Assembly: GCF_023856365.1 (NCBI RefSeq)
Contig: NC_064540.1
Coordinates: 15,965,191-16,029,190 of the forward strand
Length of the DNA: 64,000 nt
Direction: 5' to 3'
Source of the DNA: Brienomyrus brachyistius
Lineage: Eukaryota > Chordata > Actinopteri > Osteoglossiformes > Mormyridae
Shown here piece by piece: positions 1 through 12,535 of this stretch. Below the pieces are notes generated by a model. That model was not told the DNA's origin and made no database searches. It saw only the letters and a list, made by a program, of their open reading frames with translations. The position numbers and the translations under genes were made by a program. Position 1 is the stretch's first letter. Every line of letters begins with the position of its first letter.

Positions 1-2011
1 GTTTGTGCATGTGTATATGTGTCTGCCTGTCTCTCTGTGCATGTCTGTATCGCTTTGTGCCTCTCTGCCTGTCTGTGATTCTCTGTCTCCCTGTGCCTGT
101 CTATCTGTGACTCCCCCTGGCCTCAGTCACCCTTTATACCTGTGTGTTAAACACTACCAGCACGCTGACCTAACAGCCAAACCTCAGCCAACAAATCCAC
201 CTGCTGCTCCTGAAACACTTTAAAGCAGCATGCTGAAACATAATTAGCTGGTTATTTGCATGAAAATTTCTGAAGTAGGTATAGTATGACCCAAATGTTA
301 AATTTGTAAGCAAATTTCTGTGGAAAATGTTTGTTTTAGAAAGAACCTCTCTTTTCACACTGGAGTCTAGTGGTCGGCCACCAACTGTCTGACTGCCAAG
401 CAAACCAGCGCAAAATAGGCTAACAGAGAATGACACAAACATTACATCTTCCAAGTCTTTGATATTGTCCCGCTAGATTTTTACCGCAGGCACCCAACGC
501 ATTGATTAGCATGGTGTTGATGGTTCATTGTTTTAAATGCCCCCTTATCACTTTCGGCTCCCAGACACACATCAGCCTCGGGTTCCCGGAGAAATTAGCC
601 TGTTCCTGCTTATATGTCAAATCCGAGCACTTTCTACAAAATACCCCCTCCGGTATCGCTTCAAAACTGAAAGTTTAATCAGAAAATTAATGCATCAATC
701 ACTAGGAGGCGTACAGGTGAATATAATTACCAGAAGAGTGGAATCGTAGACCCACACTTGTTCAATTTTCGATTCTAAAATAGTGTGTTCCTCTGTAAAT
801 ATCTGGTGACAGTGCCATATTACATTGAGCTGTAGGCTGTATCTTTAATTACACGAATCTCGTGGAGAACTTTGCGCTAGTACCTGTTCCTCTTTTGACA
901 TATTAATTCAGTGAGCGCCACCTTCCAAACCGCGGTGGTGTTCAAACCAGCTGTGTTGCTCCATCTTTAAAAACAGGACAGTTTTGACGTTTGTACCTTG
1001 TCAGAGTGCGATTGTGTGTCACATTTTTGTCAGAAGGTTTTCAATTTATTGTAGTAAGTTAATAATTCTGTATCATTTTCTAGACAGAGAGAAATGAATG
1101 TATGCATTATTGTTCCCTAGGCGGAAATTCATTAAATCAACAGTTTGTATTGGGAAGGATAACATACCTTTGGGGGGTCTTTCTCAGAAGCCTGGAACTA
1201 AATGTTATTTTTACTGTTGATTATTTGTATTACTTTTTTTGGATTTGCGGGGCCAAAATGATTTAATGTTGTGGGAATTAAAAACCAGAAAAATCTAGAA
1301 AAAGTGACGTGTCACTGGCAGGCTCCAGCTTGGGGGAGGAGCAGAACAGTCACGGTGCGGCGCCCCCTTCAGACGTCACGAAGAATACGATCCTGAAGAT
1401 AAGCAAATGGATCCAAGAGCTTGAAGCAGCGGACATGTGAGCCATTTACTCTCATAATTGTAAGAAGGGGTCCTCAAGTGCTGACATTTGACCATTTCAA
1501 TAATGCACTTTAAATTGAAGTTACAAAACTGACGTGTATCAACACAATATCGCCATCTACTGACGTGAAAAGGTATTTAACTGCATAATAAGGCTTTACG
1601 TTCGTATTGTATTTAAAATGAGAATTTGGTATTAATACACGTTATAGTTTTACTTATTTCCTTCGCAAACTCTGACATTACATTTCTCATGTGCTTTTCC
1701 TTTTAGCATCCAGCGCTTGTGTGAGTTGCTCAGACGGCGGTGGAGAAGGTGCGAGACCACTAAGGGACCGTCTGAGTGCTCCTGAAGAAAGCAGCAGATC
1801 AGTCTCACATGCTGCCCCTCAGCACCTACTGGAGCCAAATTTCAGGAAGCTTCTTCCCCCATAAGAGGAGCAGTGTGCTGTTATCGTATTTAGGTTTCCT
1901 CAATTTCAGATTTTTTGTGCTTAAATATGCTGTCGCTGGTCCCCCGATTTCAGCCTCTGTGTCTGCTTGTGGCCACATCTCTGCATTTGTGGTCTCAAGA
2001 GTAATACGGGT
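1..2011. other. non-coding, distal 3' flank of pdzrn3
   Basis: Positions 1-130 are a low-complexity tract built on ctgtctctctgtg. The rest is AT-rich single-copy-looking DNA with only short chance frames. I see no gene. Confidence 0.6.
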
Positions 2012-2094
2012 AATAGCGCTCACCAAGAGTAATGCTAGTAATACCGCTCACCAAGAGTAATGCTAGTGATACCGCTCACCAAGAATAATGCTAG
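2012..2094. repeat. 28-bp tandem repeat, three copies
   Basis: Three near-identical units of ataccgctcaccaagagtaa plus tgctagt(a/g). The array ends immediately before the hAT-like fragment at 2102. Confidence 0.85.
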
Positions 2095-2101
2095 TTCTAC
2101 C

Positions 2102-2146
2102 CAGGGACGGATTATGGGTTGTGTGGGCCCCTGGGCAAAACGTTCG
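2102..2146 (+). mobile_element. 5' terminal fragment of a hAT-like MITE
   Basis: About 45 bp starting CAGGGACGGATTATGGG match the left end of the element at 61785. The match stops after aaaacgtt and I find no right end nearby, so this is a truncated or rearranged copy. Confidence 0.65.
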
Positions 2147-3722
2147 CTCTATCACCTGTTATAACTTTATTATATTTATTACGAATTTATTGTATTATAG
2201 TATGAATGGTAACATTAACGTATTCAAGCAAGTGTCTAACTGGCGCACAGCTTGTATTTGAACACAGCTTGTATTTACACTGTTGCTTATGAATGTGCTG
2301 AATGGGTGCAGCTCATAATGTCAGGTAATCTTTACGTTCAAGTGCATAATGGCGAGTCCTCAGGTTTACACTGCAACCAACTTGACACTCGAGGTTGATG
2401 GGCAGTGATTTGAGCCACTCTCTGCTGCCCCCTAGGGGTGCATGGCCTCCTCCTTCCCCCACATAATGGGTGCTGTCCTACTGGGTGCTTAATGGCACTG
2501 TGACATCTTGGATGCCTTTGGCGTGACATCTGGTGACCGTGATGACAAATGCTGGTAGCCTGGTGTTTGTGATAATGAGTTGCGTGTGTGCGCGTTTCAC
2601 ACATCACCAAAGATCCACACATGACTTCACGTCGGTGTACTTGAGGACAGTGAAGAGCACTAGTGGTTAATTTTATTTTAAATTAGTCAATGTTCTCCAT
2701 GGAAATAAAATGTGCAAATCTGGGTTGTGAGCTCACCAGCAGGCAGAGTTAAACTCTAGTCTGTGACAAGCGTCTCAGAGGAAATAACTTTTTCACCAGG
2801 GAATAGGGGCGGACTTTAAATCAAACACCAGCTAATTGGATCTGCCCCCTAGAATCACAGTACAGTAATTAGTCTGAACATAGTGGCTAAATATTTCAGG
2901 TGGACTTTTCGCCTGCCTGCTTCTCCAGACGTGCCGGGGAGTATTAAGATTATTGGTTTAGACTTTGTCCCTCTTAAGAGTTAAAACCTTTGATCCTTTT
3001 TGACCCATTTTGCAGTTGCTACTTGCGAGATTTATGCTTTTCTTCTTCTTTAAGCCTGTTTTATTCTGTTTCTCACATGCCACAAATTTCATCTCTGAGA
3101 AGAAGTGAGTCAAACTCTTTCCTGTGGCATAGCATGGGTATTGAAAGGGTTCGGCCCATGTGGTACTGAATGCTCCGCGAGGCTGGCAGGAATGGCCTAG
3201 TTCCCTCACAAACATGCTCCTACAGTAGTCTCTGACCCCAGGGGAATTTATTACAAGTGGATAAACAGAACAAAATGGCAATTTCCAGCCACTTGTTAGG
3301 GCCTCACTGTAAGGAGTAATACTATTATCTTGCAGACTCAATGGTGACATAAGGTCATTTCTCTTTTCGATTTGCTGGTTCTGTGTGCGGTCTGTTTTCA
3401 GAGAGTGAGTGGTCTAGATGATAAGGAAATGAGGAGACTGCTGTATTTTTTTTTATTTTGCTCACTTGCATGACGTCATTGTTAAGCTGCTAGCATTTTG
3501 TTTTGAGCCACAGCTGGAATTAAAATCAAAAGTCTGCCTGTGGCTGATTGCAAACCGCTAACCTGTCCCTGAACTTGTTTCCTGTTTATGGAGAGGCCTG
3601 GTCATAATTTTTCCTTTTTGTCTTTCCTAGGTTATATGAGTGTTTTGGCAGAAATGGGGCTCAGGGCGGAGTGGCTTGTTTGCAGCACTTGCACATCGAG
3701 ATGACTTGGAAGCCGGGCTGCC
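2147..3722. other. non-coding, no gene seen
   Basis: Unremarkable intergenic sequence. Frames on both strands are short and lack recognisable domains or splice structure. Confidence 0.55.
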
Positions 3723-4445
3723 ACATGACATCAAAGGCAGGACCATGTCACATCAAAGGCAGGACCATGTCACATCAAAGGCAGGACCATGTCACATCAA
3801 CCATGTCACATCATAGCCAGGACCATGTCACATCAACCATGTCACGTCAAAGCCAGGACCATGTCACGTCAAAGGCAGGACCATGTCACGTCAAAGGCAG
3901 GACCATGTCACATCAAAGCCAGGACCATGTCACATCAAAGCCAGGACCATGTCACATCATCCATGTCACATCAAAGGCAGGACCATGTCACATCAAAGGC
4001 AGGACCATGTCACATCAAAGCCAGGACCGTGTCACATCATCCATGTCACATCAAAGGCAGGACCATGTCACATCAAAGGCAGGACCATGTCACATCAACC
4101 ATGTCACGTCAAAGCCAGGACCATGTCACATCAACCATGTCACGTCAAAGCCAGGGCCGTGTCACATCATCCATGTCACATCATAGCCAGGACCGTATCA
4201 CATCATCCATGTCACATCATAGCCAGGACCGTATCACATCATCCATGTCACGTCAAAGCCAGGGCCGTGTCACAGCAACCATGTCATGTTAAAGCCAGGA
4301 CCATGTCACGTCAACCATGTCACATCATAGCCAGGACCGTATCACATCATCTATGTCACGTCAAAGCCAGGGCCGTGTCACAGCAACCATGTCATGTTAA
4401 AACCAGGACCATGTCACGTCAGCCATGTCACGTCAAACCCAGGAC
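3723..4445. repeat. 22-bp minisatellite with a TGACGTGAC-like core
   Basis: About 720 bp of catgtcacatcaaaggcaggac-type units, interspersed with shorter 16-17-bp units (catgtcacatcatc). Read on the minus strand the core is GACGTGACATGG or GATGTGACATGG. No stop codon occurs in the common unit, so all three plus frames stay open for 167-203 codons; that is a composition effect, not evidence of a gene. Confidence 0.93.
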
Positions 4446-6234
4446 ACAGGCAGACATAGCCCCCCCCCCCTTTCAATGTGAGACATGGCAATGATCTGAA
4501 CTGGCAGTTTCTGTCCGGCCTGCTGGATACTCTTCAGGATCTGTGGTGTGTCTGTGCCTTGCTGCATGACCAATCAAGTTAATTATTCCCAACCTAACTC
4601 TCGATGTAATTACAGAAAGCGCTTCAAATAGAAGCCATGCCTAATTTCCTCATTATTCTTACGGTTTATGTACTATACTTCCCGAAGTGAGGCTTTGCAT
4701 CCCAAGTTATAGGGATTTGCTGTAGTTTTGATAGAAATTGCTCACAAACTTCAGACACTGGTATCTCATTATCACCTCTAATGTTGGTAGCATGTAGCGC
4801 AGGCTGAAAGGTAAGTGAACCACTGCAAGTATAATTTTGCAGCTGAACCAATGAACATGAATCCCCTTTTGCCGTGTTGGGGGTGGCGGGGGTCTTTCGA
4901 ACTGACTTTGTAATAGAGGCCATTTCTGTATATACTTTGTGTTTGATTTGCTTCATAGCAAATCACTGAAATAAAACACTGTCTGGGCGACTCCCCAGTT
5001 CACTGTCAGACTGATCGCTTTTAAAACATGTCTGATTATGTCCCTCATAAATTTCTATCAACTTAATTTCCTTCAGCATCCAGGGGATGCCAGTCAAGTG
5101 AATTATCTAAACCATTCCTGCAATTTAAATACACCCACTGTCTCGACAGAATTACAGATAGATGAGCTGCTGTTGGAAAATACAGTATTTCAAGTTATCA
5201 TGTTGACTTGTCCATAGTGTCTGAATATTTGTGTCCCGTGTTGGACAGAATTTTGGGGTCTTCCTCAGCCCTGTGCTCCCCCCTAAACCCTGCACCCCCG
5301 TCCGTGACATCAAACCAGGATAGTTTGCCACAAGATGCATGGAAGAATTGCATGTAGCTGCCCTGACAAGCATGAGTTCAGTGCTTTACATTACAAAGAG
5401 CTTAGAGTGTTTGTGCTGCAGAAAGAGATATGTGAGATGGATGGATGGATGGATGGATGGATGGATGGATTGATGGATGGATGGATGGATGGATGAGTAA
5501 GGGGAATTTAAATGTATGGGCTCTGCAAGCAACTGCTCTGATCCATTTATGTGGAAAGTGGTGTTTTTGTCGTGTCTCTGTATTTCTTTAAGGTCCAGAA
5601 AGACTCCGCAGTTTGTCTTTTTCATCATAAAAGCACTAAGTATGGTTTTTGCAAAGAGAGGCCTGGAAGTGATGCTTTGTAGTGAACAGACTTTTAAAAA
5701 TTATTTTTAGAAAGAACTTCTTTGATGTGATTTTTTTTAACTTCTCTCTGGTGAGCAAATGCTTAGGATCCTCATTTAGGAAATATGGTTTCATTTGCAC
5801 TCTGTTCATTGTCAAGAGTCTAGCGCTGTGGCAGTGTCACACTCACACCGCAACCTTTGGATTATCCAACAGGGGGCGGTGTTTCATTTTCCTATAGTAT
5901 CAGGAGGGTTTTCCGATTCAAAGACCCGTGACTGAAACACAAACATAGCCTGAACTGACCTTATAAAAAAGGTTGGTACGTATGTAGATATGGACCACAT
6001 GTTTGAAATGATGCCTTGGAGTGAGTTTGAGTATCTTAAACCAAACCACTTCACCATTCACCAGAGATTCAGGATAGTGTCAGATGTCATCATCTGAAAG
6101 TCGTACCGATTTAAATTCCTCACCACAGACACACGCTTCTTCACCTCATATATCACTAAACTCTACAGAAAAGCAGGCTTCTTTGTTATACTGAAATTTT
6201 ATCATAGGCACTCAGGAGTCTGAGGATTTTTTTG

Positions 6235-6268
<34 letters not shown>

Positions 6269-7410
6269 AAATGAGTGTGTGTTGTATTTTTTTTACCACT
6301 CGTTTAAAAGGGAGAATCAGTTTTCATGATCACTCACCACAAGTCTGTGAAATGTTCATAATTTATTATTTAGTCTGGCCAGCAAATCGATCGTAACCTT
6401 ATTCTGCTAATAAGTGCAGGTAAGTTTCTCCTATTAGACAGAAGTATGTCAGCTATTGATCAAATTTTCTGATGCAGAATTACAGCGATACAAGCAGTAA
6501 AGGTATTCATCAAAGCATTTAATGTAATCAAGCTGCAGAAATAATCCCATCTGCTCAATTTTTGCTTCAGCACATCTATTTCTTTTTCCAGCATTTCTGT
6601 GTCACTTCCAGGTTAGCACCTGTGCTTGTATTCAACCAATCAGCAAAGTTTATTGCTATATGCTTGACCCAATAGTTCTTGGTCTAGCAAAACTACCTAG
6701 TCAAGAGTGGGGACTAAAACAGCTTTCAGGAACTACCTCCAATGAACTATATTAAGGTCGAGTTCCTGCAGTGATAAACAGCGGTGGAGAAAGGGTCTCA
6801 CAGCAGGGGGGCTCCCACCTCCTCTGCTACTGGAGGAAATGTGACAAATCTGAAAGAGGTTAAAAATTATTCTGGTTTCTGAAAAAGGTCCAAGAGGGAA
6901 AGCAGGGGAGGGAAAACGCATGCAAATCTACTACAATCACAGTGTAGATCTACTACAATCAAGTGGGCAACACATACAAACACCACACAGGACACGATGA
7001 AGGAAAACAGCAAAAGGTATGAGCTGGCACATATTCACACAAAGAAAACAAGGGCCAAACAAGGCACAGTTGTGAGCCATAACAATAAAAGCAGACTAAA
7101 GACTAGGGGCAATAAGGCACAGGTGCGGGTCATTAACAACTCAAACACTAGGGCTAGGACTAACAAGATTCAGGTGTGTAATAATCACAAAAGGTCTCAA
7201 ACACTAAGAAAGGGGTGACCAGCAACACCTACTGACCAGGCAGGGAAATGGCAGGGCAGAGACTGATCCTGACAGGTATTGGGAACCAAAACTCACTAAC
7301 TCCTCATGTAATCCAACAAAGAACTTTTGTTAAATTTCCAAAATGGAGCTCCTCTGAAATTGTCTTGAAAGTGTATCCCTTGGATTGAATTTTGGAAAAT
7401 TGCTCTTCAG
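4446..7410. other. non-coding with microsatellites
   Basis: It holds an (ATGG)n microsatellite at 5435-5496 and a (TA)n run at 6236-6266, and otherwise AT-rich sequence without recognisable genes. Confidence 0.6.
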
Positions 7411-7590
7411 TTATGGGCCCAGGATGCCAGTCCATCAGAGGGCACACACATTTAATAAGGGCAATTTATTGTGGCCAAATATTATGGACATACTTTTGAT
7501 TCATTGGAGAAAACTAGATTACTCAGAGGACATAACAACTGAGCTGAGGGTTTATCTGGGCCCATAACCACTATTGAACTTAACCATAAG
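7411..7590 (-). repeat. degraded fish SINE-tail repeat
   Basis: The segment ccagtccatcagagggcaca...gggcaatttattgtggcc and the following ggagaaaactagattactcagagg match, in reverse, the common fish repeat whose forward form reads gaggaaaccggagtacccgg and ggcaatttagag. It is strongly diverged. Confidence 0.6.
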
Positions 7591-7618
7591 TAACCAACCA
7601 AAATACAAGACTCTTGGC

Positions 7619-7720
7619 ACTTTTGCTTTTTTGATCGCATTCACAGATTTTTATAAAACTGAGGTTAACCAAATGGGGACCTGAAGAAGTGTCCCCAAAA
7701 GTAAGGAAGTAAGGACTGCC
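7619..7720 (+). repeat. dispersed repeat (Ctttttgat...cacagattttataaaactgag type)
   Basis: It shares tttttgat-gca-cacaga-tttataaaactgag and a downstream tggggacc with 48990-49130, and in reverse with 47225-47480. This is a fish dispersed repeat often linked to GT microsatellites. Confidence 0.6.
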
Positions 7721-7740
7721 TTATCTGGGGGGCCCTTTGT

Positions 7741-7833
7741 GATGTCACAACAGAATGAAATTCCTGAATGGAATGGTGGATGACATCATTGACTGGTCAG
7801 TGATGTCACAGAATGAAGAATTTCTATATAAAG
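7741..7833 (+). promoter_or_regulatory. possible promoter: paired TGATGTCA motifs and TATATAAAG
   Basis: Two CRE-like sites sit in the direct repeat gtgatgtcaca..gaatga (about 7739-7757 and 7800-7816), and TATATAAAG follows at 7825-7833. The spacing suits a TATA promoter firing near 7860. No known gene follows, so this is suggestive only. Confidence 0.35.
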
Positions 7834-8172
7834 AGCGATCTCACCTTCACATTTCAATCTCAGTGACTATTTCAAGGAGAAAAAGAGGCTCAACTTTTTC
7901 AGTTGCATTAGTTCTGTGACAGAGAAGGAAGTGGCAGAGAGAAATCAGTACGGGTTTAAGTTGCACAAAAGTAGAAAATGTTCAAGACCCAAAAAATAAG
8001 TGTGCTTTTCTCAGTTTCTGGAGGAAGCTGAGAGAGACTAGGCCACAATAGAATGACACGATTAGCCTGGCTCAAGTGAGCCATGACTTGGCCAATGATT
8101 GTCCAGCAAACAAGAAGATAATGTGCAGGTGAGCAGCCGACAGCGCAAGCTCAGAATCGGAAAGTAAAGATA

Positions 8173-8325
8173 ATGGAAATCAGCAAAGGTGCAGGAGTTT
8201 TACTCCTCCTATTGACATTTACTTTAGCTGAAACATACAGGTCAGACTTTCACATATGCAGCCTTAACAAAATATACAGAATCACTAAAGTCATTGTACA
8301 TATGACACAGAACCCACTTTTCTAG
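8173..8325 (+). CDS. possible small secreted-protein ORF or first exon
   Basis: The 50-codon frame begins MEISKGAGVLLLLLTFTLA: a basic N-region, a hydrophobic core and an Ala before Glu-Thr, like a signal peptide. After ACATAC the sequence AG|gtcaga could act as a splice donor, which would make this a signal-peptide exon; unspliced, the frame ends at TAG (8323-8325). It lies about 310 bp after the possible TATA promoter. I recognise no family and no downstream exon, so chance is a real possibility. Confidence 0.2.
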   Translation: MEISKGAGVLLLLLTFTLAETYRSDFHICSLNKIYRITKVIVHMTQNPLF

Positions 8326-8611
8326 CGATGTTGTAATTAGGGGATTTAAATTTGATCATGCATGATGATAAAGAGGATTTCATTCCAAATGCGCAGAGAT
8401 GTGTGCTGATGTCACACAGGCCTATTTTATCTGAAGGTAAGATTCCCACTAAGTTACACACTGATGAAATGAAACAATGCTTCATTTGCCATTTGCATGA
8501 GTTCCTGGGAAGGCTTCTTATCACATAACCCAGCTTCTCACCTTTGAGATCTGGATACAGTTCATAGTGAAGCTTGGGGCCTGAGGACAGGCTCATCCAG
8601 TTATCTGGGAA

Positions 8612-8642
8612 AGACTAGTATGCAAGGTAAGGTATACCTGGA

Positions 8643-8676
<34 letters not shown>

Positions 8677-8708
8677 CTAGTATTAATGCAAGGTAAGGTA
8701 TACCTGGA

Positions 8709-8769
<61 letters not shown>

Positions 8770-8830
8770 GGGCAATCTAAAAACAACCAGCTCCTAGCTT
8801 TTTGACTGTGGGAGGAAATCCTGATTACCG
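8612..8830. repeat. duplicated (AC)n microsatellite on a SINE-tail remnant
   Basis: A unit containing gactagta..tgcaaggtaaggtatacctggacc plus an (AC)n run occurs twice (8612-8674 and 8675-8767), with different AC lengths. The following gggcaatctaaaaacaacc and tgactgtgggaggaaatcc are a degraded SINE-tail repeat on the minus strand. Confidence 0.8.
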
Positions 8831-11648
8831 CTTACTGTTTGATTTTGCGTCCCTGAATATGTGCTTTCAGATGACGGTGTCTTCTTGTAATGGTTCACTC
8901 TGCTTTCCAATGAAGTGAAAAATAAATCCAGGTTGAGCAAGAGTGCAACTCGACTCATAAAGGCAGAGGTGACACCTTTGCTTTAACTCTGGGTTAGTGA
9001 GAAGCAAACTGTCTTTACAGCCACTGACTACACAGATTCATGATGATGGATGCAGGGCTTAGTCATCAGTGACCAGTACTGCTGCAGTACATTCTGCTAA
9101 AATGCTATAAGTGAGACCCCCCCCCATTTTGCAATTACACTGGCAAAGCTTTTAGGGGCTTTTCCTGCTCTCTGCTTTTTTTTTTCTTCTGCTGCAACAA
9201 ACAGAGTGACTGGGGTGTGGGGGGGGGGTGTAATAATGGCCTAATTTGTGCATTTTCGAGACCCGGCACCTGCGGCATCATCACTGGAGTGAAGTCGCCG
9301 CGTTGCCTGTTGATTTAATCACATGCAATCAACTGCTGGGTCGCCTTGCTTGCATTTTAGGGGAGGAATCATGTTATTGGCCCAGCTGGGTGGAGGTGCT
9401 CTGCTCTCACATGTGGAGAGCACTGTGGGTCTCATCTCACTTGCCGTGGGGCGTTTGGCTTGACGTTACCTTACTGAATTAGATAAATGAAGCATGCCCA
9501 ACGCACTGTATGGCAGCATGGACCTCTCATGATGGTAGTAGAGGTCTGCCCAGCTGGTGGAGGCTGGTGGAGGTTGGTGGAGGGGGCTTAATGATGAATT
9601 ATTCTGGCCCAACAGCTCCCTGGATCACCTGAACTGCCTGTCACCCACAGCAATATTGGAAATCGCTTAAAGAATATGACCCCCCCACCCCACTGTGGCA
9701 GAATCAGGTGACTCTCCTGGTCGGACACGGTGGGTCTAGAGACTCTGAAACAGCCATATTCCTGGGATTCTCACACACTCCAGGACCTGGAGTTTACAGT
9801 CCGTGGTGTGACTAAAAGCATCATCCAGGGGCGTTTCCTCTGCCCTGGGGGGGCTGGGGGGGGCACTTAGTAGGGGGACTTAATGAAGTAGCCACTGGTC
9901 ATAGATATTTAGGGTTATATTTAGCTCAGAGCGGTAATTGCACTGGTCTGAGAAGAACAATTAAGATAATGGAAATAAACTGCATCCCCCCAGCCCTAGA
10001 TCCATCCACTGACAGCTACAAGCGGCTCCTCAAAGCATGCGATTGTGACTATTGATTGGACTCTTTGTGAGCAATGCAAGGGTAAGGTGGTGGGACCCGG
10101 CAGGCCGCTATTTCTTGGGCTTGGGCTCCACGGCCCAAAGATTAAACCGCAGGATATAATGAAGAGCAGGGATGACCTGCATCCAGCATCCAAGGGAAGG
10201 GTACCTCACCCGACTGTTCTTACATCAGCACTTTAAGAAATTACCAGTAAAAGCTTCAGGTAATTGCAAATATATTATGGTGTACAGGGAATTCAAGAAC
10301 GACAGATAAACCCTTTGTTCGCTGATCGATTGTGACTAATCTGACATGTTTGAGAATGTAATGCTGAACATTTTCCTCTCATGGTGCTGCTCTGTCCAGT
10401 CTTACATCATCATGTTGGAGCTGTTGTAAGCTCTAATGGTCGATAAAATACCTCCATTGAGACTCTCTGGGGCAATTTTACAAAGATTCATAATCCGGGA
10501 CACAGTTCATGTGAGCAGAGGGAAAGTGCAGTGTAGGTAGTTCATTATTGCTAATATTTGTTTTTAATTTATATCCATTCAGAACGAATGTCCTCCTGCT
10601 TTGTACTCCCACAATACGCCGTGACTCAGAATCCGCAATGCCGAGTAGAGGCAATCTTTATATATAATACTCATTTTCCAGTTTTCTAGTTATTGTAGCT
10701 TTCACTGTACTGTGTAGGATTTCACTGAGCATCAGCTTTTGTTTTCAGACAGATTCTTCTTTTGTAATGTGTCCGGGGTGAGAGACACAAGCCAATCGTG
10801 GGGAGAAGCGATAACTGGATAAGGGAGACTTGGAATCAGAGAGTAACATTTGAATTCGGGCTATACTGGCTTTCACAGTGGGAGGCTGTCTCTCCTTCAC
10901 AGTGGGAGGTTGTCTCTCCTTCACACTGTCACCAGCTGGGGAAATAGTTACTATAAATCTTACTGGGCCCCATGTACTGCAAACTCATTAAGAAAGAAAT
11001 TTTAGATATTACAAATCAAGTGCTTATAAAACTCAAAAAAAGATTAGTATGAATAGAGTTGGCCTTTAAACACAGGACATTTCCTCGGGTTTAATGTAAT
11101 CTTTAAGGTTATTTATGGTAAGAGTTTTTAAATCGATTGCTGGTGGGTGAAAGCGGGCAGCAATGCCTGGCTCTGCAGCCCCAGTCTGCATTTCCCTGGT
11201 GGACGGGAGCTGTTGGCCCCCCTTTCGTGCCCCAACTGACGGCCTCACTCTGTGAAGACCCCTTGCATTAAATACCGGCAGTCTGTGTTAATGCAGTTAT
11301 TTCTGGGGTCTGTGAAGGTCTGTGAAATCAGGCCGTGCGAATTAACAACACCGTCATTCAGCTGCGTTTCGGAAGCAGGCTCTCGTTCAGGCTTGTGTTC
11401 CCTTTATATCCACCGGATGGGCATAGATCAGGTATTAAAGAGCCAGTATGGGTTATCTGACGCCATTGAAAGCCCAAAACCCTCTGAACTCTTCATGGAT
11501 CTCACAAATGACAGGATCCAAAGGTCTACCGGATGCTTCTGGGATGCAGTGGCGACACAAACATAAATACATTCCTCTGTTGGTCCTCAAGGCTTCTCGG
11601 CTGGACTCTCCTTCTTTTTTCCCATCAGGGTAACAGAAGGCGTTTGAG
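8831..11648. other. non-coding, no gene seen
   Basis: It includes G-runs near 9218-9229 and 9845-9862 and a 25-bp duplication (cacagtgggaggctgtctct) at 10876-10925. No gene is recognisable. Confidence 0.55.
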
Positions 11649-11812
11649 CAGTGTTTCCCAACCCGGTTCTCGGGGACCCGCAGACGGTCCATGTTTTTGC
11701 TCTCTCTCAGGTCCCTGCTGGAGAGTCCATATTTTCGCTCCCTACTGGTGGCTGGGAAGGAGCAAAATGTGAACTCTCTGTGGGTCCCTGAGGACTGGAT
11801 AGAGAAACACTG
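11649..11812. mobile_element. hAT-type MITE (164 bp)
   Basis: The terminal inverted repeats are CAGTGTTTCCCAACCCGG on the left and, on the right, gaggactggatagagaaacactg (its reverse complement begins CAGTGTTTCTC). The 8-bp flanks (cgtttgag and catgagag) agree at 5 of 8 positions, so the target-site duplication is eroded. There is no coding capacity. Confidence 0.7.
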
Positions 11813-11867
11813 CATGAGAGGTTTTGGAAGTACAGGTGCCTTATTCCTTTGCCCTTACGGGTAATTT

Positions 11868-11930
11868 ATGTTAACTTTAAATTTATTTTGCAAATGCTTT
11901 TGCCCAAAGTGATGTGGAAAATGAGGCAAA
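11868..11930 (+). repeat. degraded tggcagacgctt-type dispersed repeat
   Basis: The segment ttttgcaaatgcttttgcccaaagtgatgtg corresponds to the common fish repeat ttggcagacgcttttgtccaaagcga, also seen at 38918 and 58693. Confidence 0.5.
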
Positions 11931-12224
11931 TAGCAAATTGCAAACACATATGCCTAGTTAACTTTTAAATAGCACAAGTGCAGCTATGCTAAGCATTGAT
12001 TGAATGCTCAGGTACTAGTGTAACAGCTCGGAGCATGTGTGGGAGCTTCACAACCGAAAAGACGGAGGAGAGATTCCATGCTGCCTCACAGATCTCCATC
12101 ATCTGCACATCAGCATGAAGCAGAACTCACGGTTGAGGAAGTTCTTATAGTCCAAAGGTTGCTGCGTCAGGTTTTCGGACAGTTTCTGTTTTTATACTTG
12201 TAAGAAAAATATTTCACTTTGATT

Positions 12225-12535
12225 AATTTGCCCCAGCTCTGCACGTGTGGAGTTTGAATGTCCTTTCCGTGTCATTGTGGGGTTTCCTCCAGGTTTTCCA
12301 GTCCCCCCCACGCCCCCCCAGTCCAAAAGCATGCTGAGGTTAATTGGAGTTCCCAGTTTGCCCATGGGTGTGAATGATGCGTGTATGTGGTGTGTGAGTG
12401 AGTGGTGTGTGAGTGTGTGGTGTGTGAGTGAGTGGTGTGTGAGTGTGCCCTGCGATGGGTTGGCACCCCAACCTTGGGTTATTCCTGGCCTTGTGGCTTT
12501 AGCTTCTGGGATAGACTCCGGACCCCCCTGATTAT
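12225..12535 (+). repeat. fish SINE-tail repeat
   Basis: It contains ggtttcctccaggtt, cagtccaaaagcatgctgagg, ttaattggagt, a gtgtgagtgagtgg variable tract, tgccctgcgatgggttggca and gggatagactccggacccccc in the standard order of this abundant fish repeat. Confidence 0.85.

Noticed and set aside
3671..4494. Three overlapping plus-strand frames of 167-203 codons
   Set aside because: All three frames of one stop-free tandem unit are open, which is expected from the repeat alone.
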